Source: Chloranthus sessilifolius (taxonomy: Eukaryota; Streptophyta; Magnoliopsida; Chloranthales; Chloranthaceae). Taken from it: a stretch of 64,000 nucleotides of DNA. The position numbers were made by a program, and so were the translations under genes. The stretch covers positions 122,106,831 to 122,170,830 of the forward strand of contig CM037585.1 in the NCBI GenBank assembly GCA_021018995.1. The letters run 5' to 3'. This document shows positions 35,791 to 46,959 of this stretch, piece after piece. The notes below the pieces were generated by a model, which saw only the letters and a program-made list of their open reading frames with translations, was not told the DNA's origin and did no database searches. Every line of letters begins with the position of its first letter. Position 1 is the first letter of the stretch.

Positions 35791-36690
35791 TTCTGATGAG
35801 GATTGGAACCCTCAATGGTCTAAATCAAGGTACATGGATGAAAACCCACTTAAAGTCCAGTTTACAAGTGTCAAGAGACCATTCCAAACTGCCCCGATCT
35901 AAAATATTTAATGACAATATCAGTCCAATTAATCTCTGTGATAGTATGAAAATTCTGCTCCTTAATTCTGATTTACTGTATATGAACCGTATAGGTGCTG
36001 CCCTAGTAGATCAGTGCTTATCGGGAAAATAAATAAAACTAACACCTTTTATGAGGAGCAGTAAATATTAATTATGATCCTCTGCAGCTTGTTGATAATG
36101 CAACTTCAGCAGCAGGTCCTTAGTAGGAGTATGCGACCAGACCACAGTCCAATAAGTTCAATCAGCAGCAATACAGGAGGGAAAATTCCAGAATATTATG
36201 TAGCAGTGGTAGATCAGAATCCAGCAGTCAAACACTGCAGACTCGGTCTCAAAAGTCCACCAGATCAGCAGCCTGTAATCAATCAGAGAAGATTGATTCA
36301 ACCAGCAGCATCTGGGTTAAGAAACCCATGATACTGGTTATCAACACTGGCTCAAAAGCCACCGAGATATCAGAGTCTAAAAAATCCACACGTTTTTTTT
36401 TTCTCATAAGAAAAACAAAAATAAAATTTTATCCCACTGTCATATTCGATTCTGTCCCGGTTCAGTAGAAATATATAGAAAGAAGAAGAGAATTCGTAGC
36501 TGCTTTATGAGCAAGTGTTGTTATTGAGTTCCTATTTCTATCCTAAGTAGAATCCCATTCTATTAGGACTCCAGGTAACTAAACAAAGTAAATTTATTTA
36601 CTACCTTCCTATTTAATAGGCCCAATGGGCTTTATTTTGGTGTTCCTTTCTTTGCACCCTCTTTGAAATCTAAAATTTTGAAGCATCTCT
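35791..36690. other. insertion or diverged stretch within the LINE; no gene seen
   Basis: An open frame at 36074-36331 is Ser/Gln/Pro-rich with no known domain. The following 36380-36690 is AT-rich with poly-T. Because L1 sequence resumes at about 36700, part of this was probably inserted into the LINE. Confidence 0.4.
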
Positions 36691-36699
36691 AGTCCTTCA

Positions 36700-36890
36700 A
36701 TGTCCCTTTTTCGTCATCGATTACTGTCTGAAACTTGCCCCATTTATGCTCTACATCAGATCCTATCTTTGAAAGAATGGAATGAAAGTTGGCGGTGTGG
36801 AAAGGAAAACTTCTCTTTGTGGAAGATTAATGTTAATAAAATCTGCTCTTATCTGCCCGTCTTCTACCTCTCAATGCATCATTGCCTAGG
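36700..36890 (+). mobile_element. L1-type LINE fragment, thumb/linker region
   Basis: Translates to WKINVNKICSYLPVFYLSM, matching the L1 block that reads like LIKSTLSNLPVYYMSLF. It continues the LINE at 35270-35790. Confidence 0.6.
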
Positions 36891-37213
36891 GGGGGGCGCT
36901 CCTCCCCCCCCCCCCAAATACTCTCTTCCTAAACTTTTGAAATCATAAAGCACTAGGCCTGTTTGGCCTAGTCAGACAATAGTACATGCTACTTTATTAA
37001 AGGCAGCTCTTGTTCAAACTTGAGTTGGTAATAGATGAGGGAGATTAATAAAATCTGCTCTCGCTAATCTGTCCGTCTACTACCTCTCAATGCATCATTG
37101 CCTAGGCCCCCCCCCCCCCCCTTAATACTCTCTTCCTAAACTTTTGAAATCATAAAGCACTAGGCCTGTTTGGCCTAGTCAGACAATAGTACATGCTACT
37201 TTATTAAAGGCAA
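36836..37213. repeat. tandem duplication, offset about 211 bp, with C-runs
   Basis: cctctcaatgcatcattgcc at about 36870 recurs at 37081; both copies continue through the ctaaacttttgaaatcataa stretch to the ttattaaaggca stretch. Each holds a poly-C run (about 36905-36914 and 37107-37121), the first preceded by poly-G. Confidence 0.75.
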
Positions 37214-37239
37214 TCATGTCTTTTGTTTGATTTGAGACC

Positions 37240-37470
37240 CATGATCTCAAGATTTATTTTATAAAAAATTGGAGTGAAAAACAATCTCCGTCGTTTGATT
37301 CACACATCCAAAACGAATGTTATGTTGAATTTAGATGATAGCCATTGATTTTAGATGGCGTTTGACGGCTTTGAATAAAATGATGGAGTTGGTTTTTCAT
37401 CCCAATATTCTTCACTACTGATCTTTATATTGCACGTCACACACCTATCAGACAGTACACATGTTAGTTT
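37240..37470. repeat. single arms of the palindromic MITE core
   Basis: Segments such as aacaatctccgtcgtttgatt and ttgaataaaatgatggagtt in opposite orientation match the core of the MITEs at 42938, 54482 and 58207. Borders not resolved. Confidence 0.45.
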
Positions 37471-37639
37471 CACATGCCATACATCCCAAAATGTGGCTCG
37501 AGTACCAAATCACATGGAGCTACCGCTGCTTACCTGATACCAACTCATACTAATAGTAGCTCATTTTCTATGTCGACCGTAACTTGGCCCCCTTGGAAGA
37601 AAATCCTGGCTCCACCACTGTCATTGTCCGGTTTCGGTA

Positions 37640-38063
37640 AGTAACTGGTTGGAAAGCATGATGAAGCAGTTTCTGTGGAGCGGAGGGGAGGAAGAAAATA
37701 AAATTCATCTTATTAGTTGGGATACCATTTGCTTCTCTAAAGTGGAAGGTGGGTCTTGGAATTTGTAGATTAGCCCAAATGAATAAATGCTTCTGGGTAA
37801 GTGGTTATGGACGCCTGACGTGGGAATATTGCATGGTGGGCTAAGCTGGTTGCAGATAAATATAAAGTGACCAGGAACAGTTGGGACTCAATGTTAAAGG
37901 AATGTAACGAGCATTGGGGTGGTGGAAAGGCGTCAACAGTGCATTAAGTATAGACTGGGTAGGGGTGATGCAAAATTATGGATTGATAGTAGGATAGGAG
38001 AATTTCCTCTTAAAGAGAGGCACCCGAGGCTCTTCGAGCTTTGCACGGATAAAAATGCAGTTG
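37640..38063 (+). mobile_element. L1-type LINE fragment, C-terminal region
   Basis: Pieces translate to WSGGEEENKIHLISWDTIC, KVEGG, LAQMNKCLLGKWLW, and IKYRLGRGDAKLWIDSRIG followed by FPLKERHPRLF. All are standard downstream blocks of plant L1 ORF2. Frames change several times. Confidence 0.85.
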
Positions 38064-38897
38064 TGACGGGAATGCCACATACATGGGCATCGGATTCTGA
38101 CCACATCAGTTTTACCAGCGTCGGAAGAAGCGTAGAAGAAGCCCGAGTATCGCAGCTTCAAGGGAGAAAAGAAGGCTGAAACCATCATCATAAAAACAAG
38201 AGAAGCGTCTTTGTTGCAGACATGTTGTGAATAGTCAAGCGACAACGCTAGTTAACGGTCCCACAACTACGCGTCGGATCGTCAATGACGAATTTCTATT
38301 TTATATGCAAAATTTGCCTTTTTAGTTTTTATTTCTTTTAGAAATCTTTTATTTTAAATTAATTATTAGTGACCTATATAAAGAGGCTTGTAAATATTTT
38401 TTATTTAGTTACTTAATATTTTGAATGCATTATTGCTTGAATATTCTTCTTTCCGAGATGGGTTTGGTGTGAGGCCATGGGAGCAATGTCCAACCGTTAT
38501 CTTTTGTTATCTTTGCTATATATTTTTTCTATCTTTCCCTTATAATCCATTACCTATATTGAATCTCTGATCCAAAACTCAAAACCTATTTTCATCAAAA
38601 CCCTAGTTTTTATCCAAGCCATCAAACCTACCCAATTCTAAAACCCTAGTTCGAACCCGTGAATCTACATTGGACCGAAGACGATTCTATCTCTAGGCCC
38701 AATCTTGCCTCCAATAAAAAAGTATTTGCGCATCGGATTGGACACCTTATTCGGATCTCGCGTGATTTACCCACCGGAATTCTACGAACCTGAAGGTATC
38801 ATGATTGTTTTGAGATTAATCTTGAATTAATTTAATTTAATTTCGATAAATCGCATCAAAATCATATTCACGCATGTTAGGGTCCCATCCCGCATCA
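38064..38897 (+). mobile_element. solo LTR of a second Ty3/gypsy family, inserted in the LINE
   Basis: Fossil. About 830 bp between L1 sequence on both sides. It shares ttgtaaatattttttattta and gagatgggtttggtgtgagg with the reverse-oriented LTR at 59580 (aggcttgtaaagaca, gtttggtgtgaggcc). It ends ATCCCGCATCA, the same end as that LTR. The left border is approximate: AGTTG lies before TGACGGG and AGTTT after the right end, an imperfect 5-base duplication. Confidence 0.65.
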
Positions 38898-39270
38898 AGT
38901 TTTCTCTAATCAGGTGGACTATTGGCATTAGGTTGAGGACGAACCTTCACGATGAAGAGTGTGCTGAATTTGCTAATCTATTGGGTCTGCTCAATCCCTG
39001 GTGTAATGATGTGGAAGACAGTAGAGTGTGGATTGTTAATCTGAATCTTAGTTAAGTTGTCTCTAATCAGGTGGACTATTGGCATTAGGTTGAGGAGGAA
39101 CCTTCGCGATGAAGAGTGTGTTGAATTTGCTAATTTGTTGGGTCTACTCAATCCCTGGTGTAATGATGTGGAAGACAGCAGAGTGTGGATTGTTAATCTG
39201 AATCTTAGTTACGGGAAGCAGCTGGAATCTCCTAATAGGTTGGAAGCGGGAGCGCCATCAAAACTTTAAA
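38898..39270 (+). mobile_element. L1-type LINE fragment with tandem duplication
   Basis: WTIGIRLRRNLRDEECVEF, then LLGLLNPWCNDVEDSRVW, is the L1 block downstream of the RT. The stretch tctctaatcaggtggactat at 38922 recurs at 39061, a duplication of about 139 bp. Confidence 0.75.
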
Positions 39271-39364
39271 ATTACACACTATTTAAGGTCAGAAGCGGGA
39301 GCATCACACTAAGTAAAAGATTCGTGCTACTAGGATTTGAATCGAGGTTTCTTTGTTAAGTCCT

Positions 39365-39445
39365 TTTTTTTAGGTAAGTTGGGATTGAATCTGCAACCTC
39401 GAGGTTGCAATATTATCAACCTTCCATTGGGCTACAGGTGCAATC
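39365..39445 (-). mobile_element. possible tRNA-derived SINE fragment
   Basis: On the minus strand TAGCCCAATGG fits an A box and GATTCAATCCC about 45 bases on fits a degenerate B box, as in tRNA-derived plant SINEs. Short and without visible target duplication. Confidence 0.4.
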
Positions 39446-39449
39446 CCTG

Positions 39450-40080
39450 GTTCTTTGTTGTCTTTTTACAGGCACTTGGATCAGCTCCTCCATGTGCGCT
39501 CTTGTTTTGCTTGGTGTGTCTCATGGAATAGGTTCAAAATTGTCGATAATCAAAATAGGAAGCGTCTGATTGTTCCTAATAAATGTATCCTTTTGTAGTA
39601 TGGATAGCAAGTTGGTTGAGCATGTGTTTCTGCATTGCTTTGTAGTGTCGGTGATTTGGAATTTTTTTAGAAAAGTTTTTGGGTTGGTGGGTTGCATGCC
39701 AAGATTGGCTGAGCGCATGTTTCTGCATTGCTTTGTAGTGTTGGTGATTTGGATTTTTTTTAGAATAGTTTTTGGGTTGGTGGGTTGCATGCCAAGATCG
39801 GGTAAGGTGTTGGGTGTAGAAGCTCCTCATTCAGTTGTCCAGGATTCTGTCAGTTTTCTTGAAGTGCTTCCCATTGCCTCTTTTTTGGATCATGGGGATA
39901 AGAGAGTAACTGCAGAGTTTTCGAAGATCTTAGGCGCTCTTTTCAAGAGCTGATAATGGAGATAATCAGATGTATTAAATCCTGGATAGAATATGATATG
40001 GGGAATAGCGTTGGATCGGTTTTGGTCGTTATTGTTGGGTCTTGCTCATTGCCGTGTAGCTGAATTGTTGGTGTTGTGGG
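39450..40080 (+). mobile_element. L1-type LINE 3' part with zinc-knuckle region
   Basis: Translates to RLIVPNKCILCSM and LVEHVFLHCFVVSVIWNFF, the zf-RVT-type C-x2-C...H...C region at the C end of plant L1 ORF2. A 113-bp unit (cattgctttgtagtgt) is tandemly duplicated at about 39631 and 39725. The end of the LINE is not sharply defined. Confidence 0.8.
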
Positions 40081-40174
40081 CCGCTGATGCGACCTCTTTT
40101 CCCTTTTCTTTTTTGTTCTTTGTTTTTTCGCTTAGGTCTGATCTGGATTTACCTTTTTATGTTTTATAAAAAGC

Positions 40175-40385
40175 CATCTTCCTCAAGGGGTTAGGCGAGC
40201 TGGCCAGGTACCTGCTTTCAAAAACAGGAGACCTGAGTTCGAATCCCCTCCCCCCTGAGGCCACCCTAGGGATTTATATCCTATGCTGACTCGACATGTG
40301 CTAAATTTGGGGTGTGCATGTGCCCCTGGGATTAGGCGGGTGCTCTAAGAGGCTCGGATACCCAAGTTATCGAGGAAAAAGAAAA
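40175..40385 (+). mobile_element. tRNA-derived SINE
   Basis: TTAGGCGAGCTGGCCAGG resembles an A box and GAGTTCGAATCCCC is a near-perfect B box. The body runs to an A-rich end (gaggaaaaagaaaa). It lies between the LINE 3' end and the helicase pseudogene. Confidence 0.55.
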
Positions 40386-40529
40386 TTATTGTGATATGTT
40401 GTCCTTGCTTCCTAATTATTTTTTGAACAGTGTGCTCATTGTAAGCAAATTCTTCTTCCTTATTTTTATTTTTATTAATTTTTAAATTTTTATTTTTATT
40501 TTTTACGACTATATTAATCTTGGTTACAT

Positions 40530-41982
40530 ATTTCTGTTCCTGATACGTTCTGCTGCTAAGAGGGACCGTGATGTCAGGGAGAAGGGCCTCGAGGCATTTG
40601 TATCATACATCCGTGCATATAAAGATTAAAGAGCATCATTGTTCTTACATTTTCAGATTATTTCAATACCTTATGAGCCATTTGAATGCACTTTCCGTTT
40701 TCAATGAGCTCAAGTTGGATATTTCAGGTGAAAAGAACTGGAAATTGGGAAGTTGGGCATGGGATTCGGCCTTCTGTAGCTCCCTGCAATGCCTGAGGTG
40801 AAACACTACAACCTCTCAATTGCTAGTTTTACACATGCACATGATGTTAATGTGATAGAGATCAAGTTTAAGTAAGCATTATTTTTCTCGACCCTACTTA
40901 CTGTTTTCTCATTCAATTTGTTTCGTGACAATTTGGCTAATAAACACAATTTTAATTTGGGCTATTGGGCGTCACCTACATCAATAGATATACCACTCAA
41001 AACACATATTTGACAATCGAAGTTTTCCGCATAGCAAAATACCATGTGAATTGATGTTAGCCTAAAAAGGGTGCCCATCAGAGGATTTGAACCATTCGAT
41101 TCAGGCAATGCGGCACAGATCGTTTTTCATGTTTAACAGTGTCCATGTTGAAGTGCTCATATTGGATGGTGAGGATCAATTGATGGCTATATTCTTTAGG
41201 CTTAGTGTAAGTTCACATGATATCATACCACTTGAACGAAGTGAATTGATGTTAGCCTAAAAAGGGTGCCCATCAGAGGATTTGAACCATTCTATTCAGG
41301 CAATGCGACACAGATCATTTTTCAAGTTTAACAGTGTCCATGTTGAAGTGCTCATATTGGATGGTGTGGATCAAATGATGGCTATATTCTTTAGGCTTAG
41401 TGTAAGTTCACATGATATCATACCACTTGAACGAAGTGAATTGTTAAACAATATGCACCATGTGGCACCGCCATGGCCTAAAGCGTGCTGTGTATTGATG
41501 TTGGTAACTAGAGTCAAAAACTTTTTTAACTAATAAACATAGTTTTATTATTTGGTCTTTAGAGATAAAGCTCGTGAAAAGTAGAGACAGAAGAACTTGC
41601 AGGCAAAGAAACTGGTAGACCATTAGGAAGCGAAACCTGTAAAGCTGAAACCAAATCCCGGTGGTACCGTAACTGCCACAAGGAAGAAAACAGGCAAGCA
41701 GCGCCAGGCTGCTCAGACAATGGAAGATGATGAAGAGTTAGAGCGGGATTATCTCTTACTGAAAAAGTTGAAGCGGAGGGATATCGATGAAAGCGAGTTT
41801 GAAAAGCTTACCAATAATGAAAGTTGCTTTGACGAACAGGATTCACTGGATTGCAATACCAGGGAGCCTAAAATCAACAAACAAAAAAGAAGGGTGGAAG
41901 GATCAGGAGAGAAATTTGGCAGAAGCAAAGGAATTAAGCATTTGAAATCTGGTTTTCGAGCGAAGACTAATAAAAGAAGTTA
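40530..41982 (+). pseudogene. DEAD-box ATP-dependent RNA helicase 18 (DDX55/Spb4 family) pseudogene, C-terminal exons
   Basis: Three pieces match the C-terminal extension of plant RH18, a nucleolar-type helicase of the Spb4/DDX55 group acting in large ribosomal subunit maturation. Piece 1 (about 40540-40655) reads [18 protein letters not shown], then SYIRAYK. A 7-bp insertion then shifts the frame before KEHHCSYIF. Piece 2 (about 40729-40875) reads ELEIGKLGMGFGLL, a stop where Gln is usual, then [17 protein letters not shown]. Piece 3 (about 41560-41982) reads DKAREK, stop, RQKNLQAKKL, stop, then KPNPGGTVTATRKKTGKQRQ and on to the end, with LERDYLLLKKLKRRDIDE. Introns are retained, so it came from DNA duplication, not a processed transcript. 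The helicase core is absent. Only the last 87 codons stay open. Confidence 0.88.
41045..41460. repeat. 193-bp tandem duplication in the pseudogene intron
   Basis: gaattgatgttagcctaaaa at 41050 recurs at 41243, and the copies run through the tggctatattctttaggctt stretch and catgatatcataccacttga. Two near-identical units. Confidence 0.85.
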
Positions 41983-42402
41983 AGTATGACCGGGTATATC
42001 CCTTGAAACCCTTCCAGTCTTGAAGATCCTAGACGGAGTGGTGAAAATGCGACCTTTGTGTTGTAAGAAGAGATCACTGAGGAGAAGGTAACCAGTTTAA
42101 ACAACTCTCAGGTTACTTCGTAGAATGGGCTCATTTATCTTCTAATCATATACAAGAAAAGGCAATGTGTCGGCGTGCAGTATAATTGACGCTGCATCGA
42201 TTCTTTCTCTTATGTATGATGGAGGTTTACGGCCCGGCCGTATCGGTTTGTGTACAGTTCTAGATATACACTACAAAGGATGCCCTGCGTGGTTCCCCTC
42301 TCTTCCCTTTAATGGTTGAGATAACATCGCTTTGTTTGAGATTTTCAGTATTCTTATGCTGTATATTAAATTGCCTGCACCGGCAAAGTCTCTTATATCA
42401 AA

Positions 42403-42458
<56 letters not shown>

Positions 42459-42544
42459 GGGTATCTGGCCCCGTAAAGCAATTGACTAGGTCTCTGGGTA
42501 GGTGGCATCACGCCTACCTGTCAGAAGGGATAAATCCCGGCTGA
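41983..42544. other. 3' flank of the helicase pseudogene; no gene seen
   Basis: May derive from the 3' UTR of the parent gene. Contains a CT repeat followed by a TA repeat (42407-42459). Confidence 0.45.
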
Positions 42545-42800
42545 ATTCACCATAGGGATTGTTTGATGGTACGCTTATGATCGATGGTATGTTTATGATC
42601 TAAAGATCTAAACTCTATCATGTGATTCAAAGTAGTTGATGCCTTTTTAAATAAATGACAACAATGTAAATGTCTAAAATTAGTTTAGTTGTCCATTTAA
42701 AGGATGTTGCTATTTTGAATCACATGATAGATATATTTTTTCATTCATTTTTTAGCATCAGAGATCTTAGATTCTGAGCATACCATCAAATGACACATGG
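42545..42800. mobile_element. imperfect inverted-repeat MITE
   Basis: Left end gtttgatggtacgcttatga and right end gagcataccatcaaatgac are inverted relatives, and inner parts (atcatgtgattcaaagta and ttttgaatcacatgat) also pair. No target duplication seen. Confidence 0.55.
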
Positions 42801-42937
42801 CGACTTCCCATGACGCACCTTTTGTTCTGGTTATTCAGCTTGAGGTTGTAGGGTCCTCACCCCTATTATACGCGATATGCAAATTATGATTTCAAAATTT
42901 ATGGACACTCTTCATCATTCGACCAATAACTAACTTT

Positions 42938-43341
42938 GTACCTTTAAATTCACCCACCGAATCTTTGAGTTCATCCAAACTAAAACACATTGACTACATT
43001 GAATCAGACGATGGGGGATTATTTGTCCTTCCAATCTTTCGCACGATCAATCTTGAGATCATGGTTGTATCATCAGATGGTCGATTTTTTATTTCATGTG
43101 GTACACACTCAAAAAAGTGACCTTAAAATTAATTTTCAATGTACACATGATGTTAAGGTCACTTTTTTGAGTTGTGTGTCACGTGAAATAAAACCCTGAC
43201 CATCTGATGGTATGATCATGATCTCAAGATCCATTGTGTGTAAGATTGTAAGGATAAACAACCACCAACATTAGATTCAACGCGGTCAATGTGTTTTAGT
43301 GTGGGTAAACTCAAAAATTCAGTGGGTGGATTTAAAGGTAC
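42938..43341. mobile_element. palindromic MITE with long terminal inverted repeats
   Basis: The end GTACCTTTAAATTCACCCAC pairs with GTGGGTGGATTTAAAGGTAC at the other end, and pairing continues inward for well over 100 bp (aaaacacattgactacattg with caatgtgttttag on the other arm). The centre carries the core with the catcagatggtc and ttgagatcatgg motifs in both orientations. Confidence 0.8.
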
Positions 43342-43444
43342 TCTACCTAATATCATTCGAGTATTTTTGGGCTCTGGCCAAGAAGTCGACACATCTATTA
43401 AGTTCTCTCGGAGTATGCTCAATGGTCCATGACTCATATTCTTC

Positions 43445-43665
43445 ATTCATTAGACCAAGCCGCTAAATAAGATGCCTCTGCCTCATGCCCTTAAAATGAA
43501 TCACAATCATTAGACCATGCCGCTGAATAAGATGCCTATGGCTCATGCCCTTAAAATGAATCACAACCATATAAATGTCTAAAATCAACTTACCATTGTT
43601 TCAAACAGCTTTTTATATGTCTAAAATCAACTTACCATTGTTTCAAACAGCGATAATTGCTTCAG
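43445..43665. repeat. two short tandem duplications
   Basis: A unit of about 60 bp (ttagaccaagccgctaaata, then atgcccttaaaatgaatcac) is repeated at 43450 and 43510. A unit of about 44 bp (atgtctaaaatcaacttacc) is repeated at 43575 and 43618. Confidence 0.85.
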
Positions 43666-43782
43666 GTGTCCATTACTTTCACTTGAAAGCTTAGCAGCTG
43701 CACCAAATTTAACACAAAGACTTACAAGTTTGGCGATCTCTACTATATAAAAACACCATTTAAATCATCTGATTTGAAGGCC

Positions 43783-44133
43783 ATGATATAAAGATATTAG
43801 GTGCAATAGATTAGCACGAAATATAATTTTCACTATATGATTAAATATAGTCAAAGGCAATTATCTGATTCAACAGTTGGCTATAATAGATAGTACGACA
43901 AATATCGTGTTTTGCTCCAATATGTACCAAAGATCTATAGATCATAAACTCCAAATCAGACGGCCCAGATTGTGTTTTCACATGTCACATGTCCCTACAA
44001 TACCAAGTCTTTTTTTAACTTCGGCGGAAGGTGAAGTTTCTGAGTGCAAGTAATGTCTCCCTTGCTGTAAATCTGACGATATTTATATATTTTTTGTCCT
44101 AATCTTCAACACCACATATCTTTATATCATGAG
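43783..44133. mobile_element. MITE with CATGATATAAAGATAT ends
   Basis: The left end CATGATATAAAGATAT and right end ATATCTTTATATCATG are perfect 16-base inverted repeats, followed inward by ggtg/cacc and gattag/ctaatc. It contains part of the shared MITE core (aatcagacggcccagattgt). The copia LTR starts two bases beyond its right end. Confidence 0.75.
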
Positions 44134-44135
44134 TG

Positions 44136-44488
44136 TGTTGGTTTGAGTGGCTGAGATGCCACTTGTGTGCGTGATATACACCGTATAAGAGTCATATTAA
44201 TGTTACCTATTAATATATGACTTTAAAGATTGTAACTTACGAATGTAAAAATCTTCTTTCTCACAAGTCCTCCCTTCTCTAAGCCTAAATCCTAGAATTG
44301 TGACTATCTTTCTACGATGCCATCAATCATCGTCAGATCCACGTGGTTTGAAGATAACGTCGCCTTCTCTAGTAGTTGATGGCTCAGATCAACGAATATT
44401 AAATTATCTCGGCCTTTCTTGAAGTGTATAAAATCAATTGCGATCCATCCATTGCTTCCGCGCGATTAGGGATCTCAAAATCCCAACA
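44136..44488 (+). repeat. 5' LTR of the copia element
   Basis: Runs from TGTTGGTTTGAGTGG to AAATCCCAACA (353 bp). Confidence 0.9.
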
Positions 44489-44489
44489 G

Positions 44490-44502
44490 TGGTATCGAGA
44501 GC
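44490..44502 (+). promoter_or_regulatory. copia primer binding site
   Basis: TGGTATCGAGAGC directly follows the LTR end; it resembles the tRNA-iMet complement. Confidence 0.8.
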
Positions 44503-44529
44503 ACATATTTCGTTTTCTCCTCTTTTTGG

Positions 44530-45560
44530 TAAAATTGACTACCAAATCCTTATTTGCTGACTTGATTAAGACTGAGAAGTTAGATGACAACAATTATGAT
44601 GATTGGTCTCATCTGATGAGAATCCTCCTGGATGAGAAGGATATCCAATATGCTATAGAAGAAATCATGGACGAGCTCAATAAGGATGTACCCATTGCGA
44701 CTATGAAAGCTGCAGATGAGAAATACCAAAAATGGCTTAAACATAATTGCACAGCTCGAAACCTTATCCTTCTCAGTCTTCACAAAGAACTCCTTACCTA
44801 TGAGTTTTATCTTACTGCGACGTTGTTATGGGACGCTCTTTACGATGTGTATGCTAGAAAATCTAACGCAAGGATTCGTGCTATGGAAATAAGTTCTAAG
44901 CATATTGTATGTCTTAGGGGTGTACAATTAAAGACCACATTCGTAAGATGAATTAGATGATAGCAGACCTTAGGAGTGCGGGGAGTAACTTGAGTGAAAA
45001 TCAGAAAATCAATACCAGTGAGATCTTACTAAAAAAAATTTCAATCATAATAGGTCTATCAAAATCTTTAGAGATTTATGTCGTCACCTAGAGCATGAGA
45101 TAGAAATGAATATAATTCTACCCAAAGCTCCTCTTATCCATTATAGCGAGAATCGGAAATGCAAAGCTCTCACTGGCAAATTCCGAAAGAATAAGAAACC
45201 TCGAAAGGATAAGAAGAAAGGTGACACCGGTCCACCTCCATCTACTAAAGCAAAACCTAAGAATCGTCCTCATCGCAAGAAGAAGTTTCATGATCAGAAC
45301 AAGTATTTCATCTGCGGTGAGGCCAACCATTATGTCAGAGATTGCAAGATGAGGAAAGATATTGCAAATGTTGTATCTATCCCTTGTCCTCCCATTTATT
45401 CCTTTGTTTGTTTCAAAGTTCTTATAGTTGATACTTTATATTTTCAATGGATTGTAGACTCTGAAACAGCCAAGCACATCACCAGAGACTACGCAGGATT
45501 TTTTGGCTTCCATCTCGTTACCATTGGTAGCTACAAAGTCTATATGGGAAATAACTCGTA
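44530..45560 (+). pseudogene. copia gag and protease fragments
   Basis: Fossil. The gag part shows LDDNNYDDWSHLMRILLDEK near 44580. A basic Lys/Arg-rich segment lies near 45190-45290, then the knuckle region near 45305-45350 and the protease-like WIVDSETAKHI near 45450. The frames are broken. Confidence 0.85.
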
Positions 45561-45589
45561 GGAAGACATCCTCGGAGTTGGTGAATACC

Positions 45590-46755
45590 ACCTTCAGACG
45601 CGTATTGGACAGATGTTGGTTCTTCAAGGCACTTTATATGCTCCAGAGATGAGAAGAAACTTAATATCTATTCCTTGTTTAGTTAATGATAGTTTTAATG
45701 TTAGATTTTATCATTTTAGAGTGTTTTTTCGTAAAAATAATATTTTATTTTGTTGGGGCAATTTAGTTGGGGACTTCTTTGCTTTAGACATTATTAATTC
45801 TTCATCTTTACTTCATGTTGTTGCCTTATCTGATGCCTTTATCACATCTGAATTTCTTAAATGACATACTAGATTAGGTCATATCGGTAGAGATCGAATG
45901 ACCAGATTGACCAAAGAAAGTCTTTTGGGTTCCTTAACTAAAATTGATTTTTCCACTTACAAGTACTGCATAACTGGTAAGGCCTCTAGAAAATTGTTTC
46001 CTAAGGCAACCATATCTCAAGGTCTTCTTCAAATTGTGCATACAGATCTATATGTGGACCTTTTAATGTACGAGTCAAAAATGGGTGCCAATACTTTATA
46101 ACTTTTATTGATGATTTTTCTCGGTATGAGCATGTATTTCTTATATCACAGAAATCTGATGCACTTGTGTGTTTTCAAAAATAACTGAAGTTGAAAATCA
46201 ATTAAACTGTAGAATTAAAGTGCTTAGATCAGATAGGGGTGGTGAATACAATTATGAAAATCTTAAAATATTTTGTGAAAGTGTTGGCATCCTTAGGCAG
46301 TTCACCATGGCCTATACTCTATAACAGAATGGAATGGCTGAGAGAAGGAATAGAACTCTTCTTTACATGGTCAGATCAATGATGGCATATGCTAATCTCT
46401 CTGTGAGCTTTTAGGGTGACGCACTGCTAACAACCATCTATATCCTGAATAGAGTCCCTTCTACGTCGGTTTTATAATCTCCGTATGAACTTTGGACATG
46501 AAGGCCACCTTCTCTGGGCAATCTACGCCTTTGGGGATCTCTAGGTCATGTATTGATCTCTGTGCCTAATCGAAGTAAATTGAATAGTCGAACCATCGAG
46601 TGTATTTTTATACGCTATCCAGATTATTCAAAGGATTATATCTTAGTCTATGAAGAGCGTGGAAGTTCGATTGAGGTCGAATCTCGTAATGTTACCTTTA
46701 TAGATGATAAATATCCCAGCAGGAAGCGTCCTAGGATCGATACCGAATTATGAAT
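45590..46755 (+). pseudogene. copia integrase region
   Basis: Fossil. The GAG-pre-integrase segment is near 45865-46000 (LGHIGRDRM, then KASRKLFPKATIS). Catalytic core remnants follow, such as sequence coding QIVHTDLY and LRSDRGGEY. The C-terminal copia block SKDYILVYEERG is at about 46625. Broken. Confidence 0.82.
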
Positions 46756-46959
46756 TGGCGGATGCAACTTAGGGAGCTCATCTAAAATTAATGAGAACTC
46801 CCCTATTGATCCTGTAACTAGTGGGAGCATTCTTCAAGGTAATCCTAAGGTTCAAAAGAGTACACGTGGTAGAATTCCTCACAAATTTTTCGAGATTGAA
46901 GGAGTATTATTCTCGTGTGTAGCCATGGATGATGATGAACCTGAAACTTATCTGCATGT

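Noticed and set aside
41720-41982. Complete-looking small Lys-rich gene
   Set aside because: It is the open end of the RH18-like last exon, whose upstream part has stops; no independent promoter or start context is visible.
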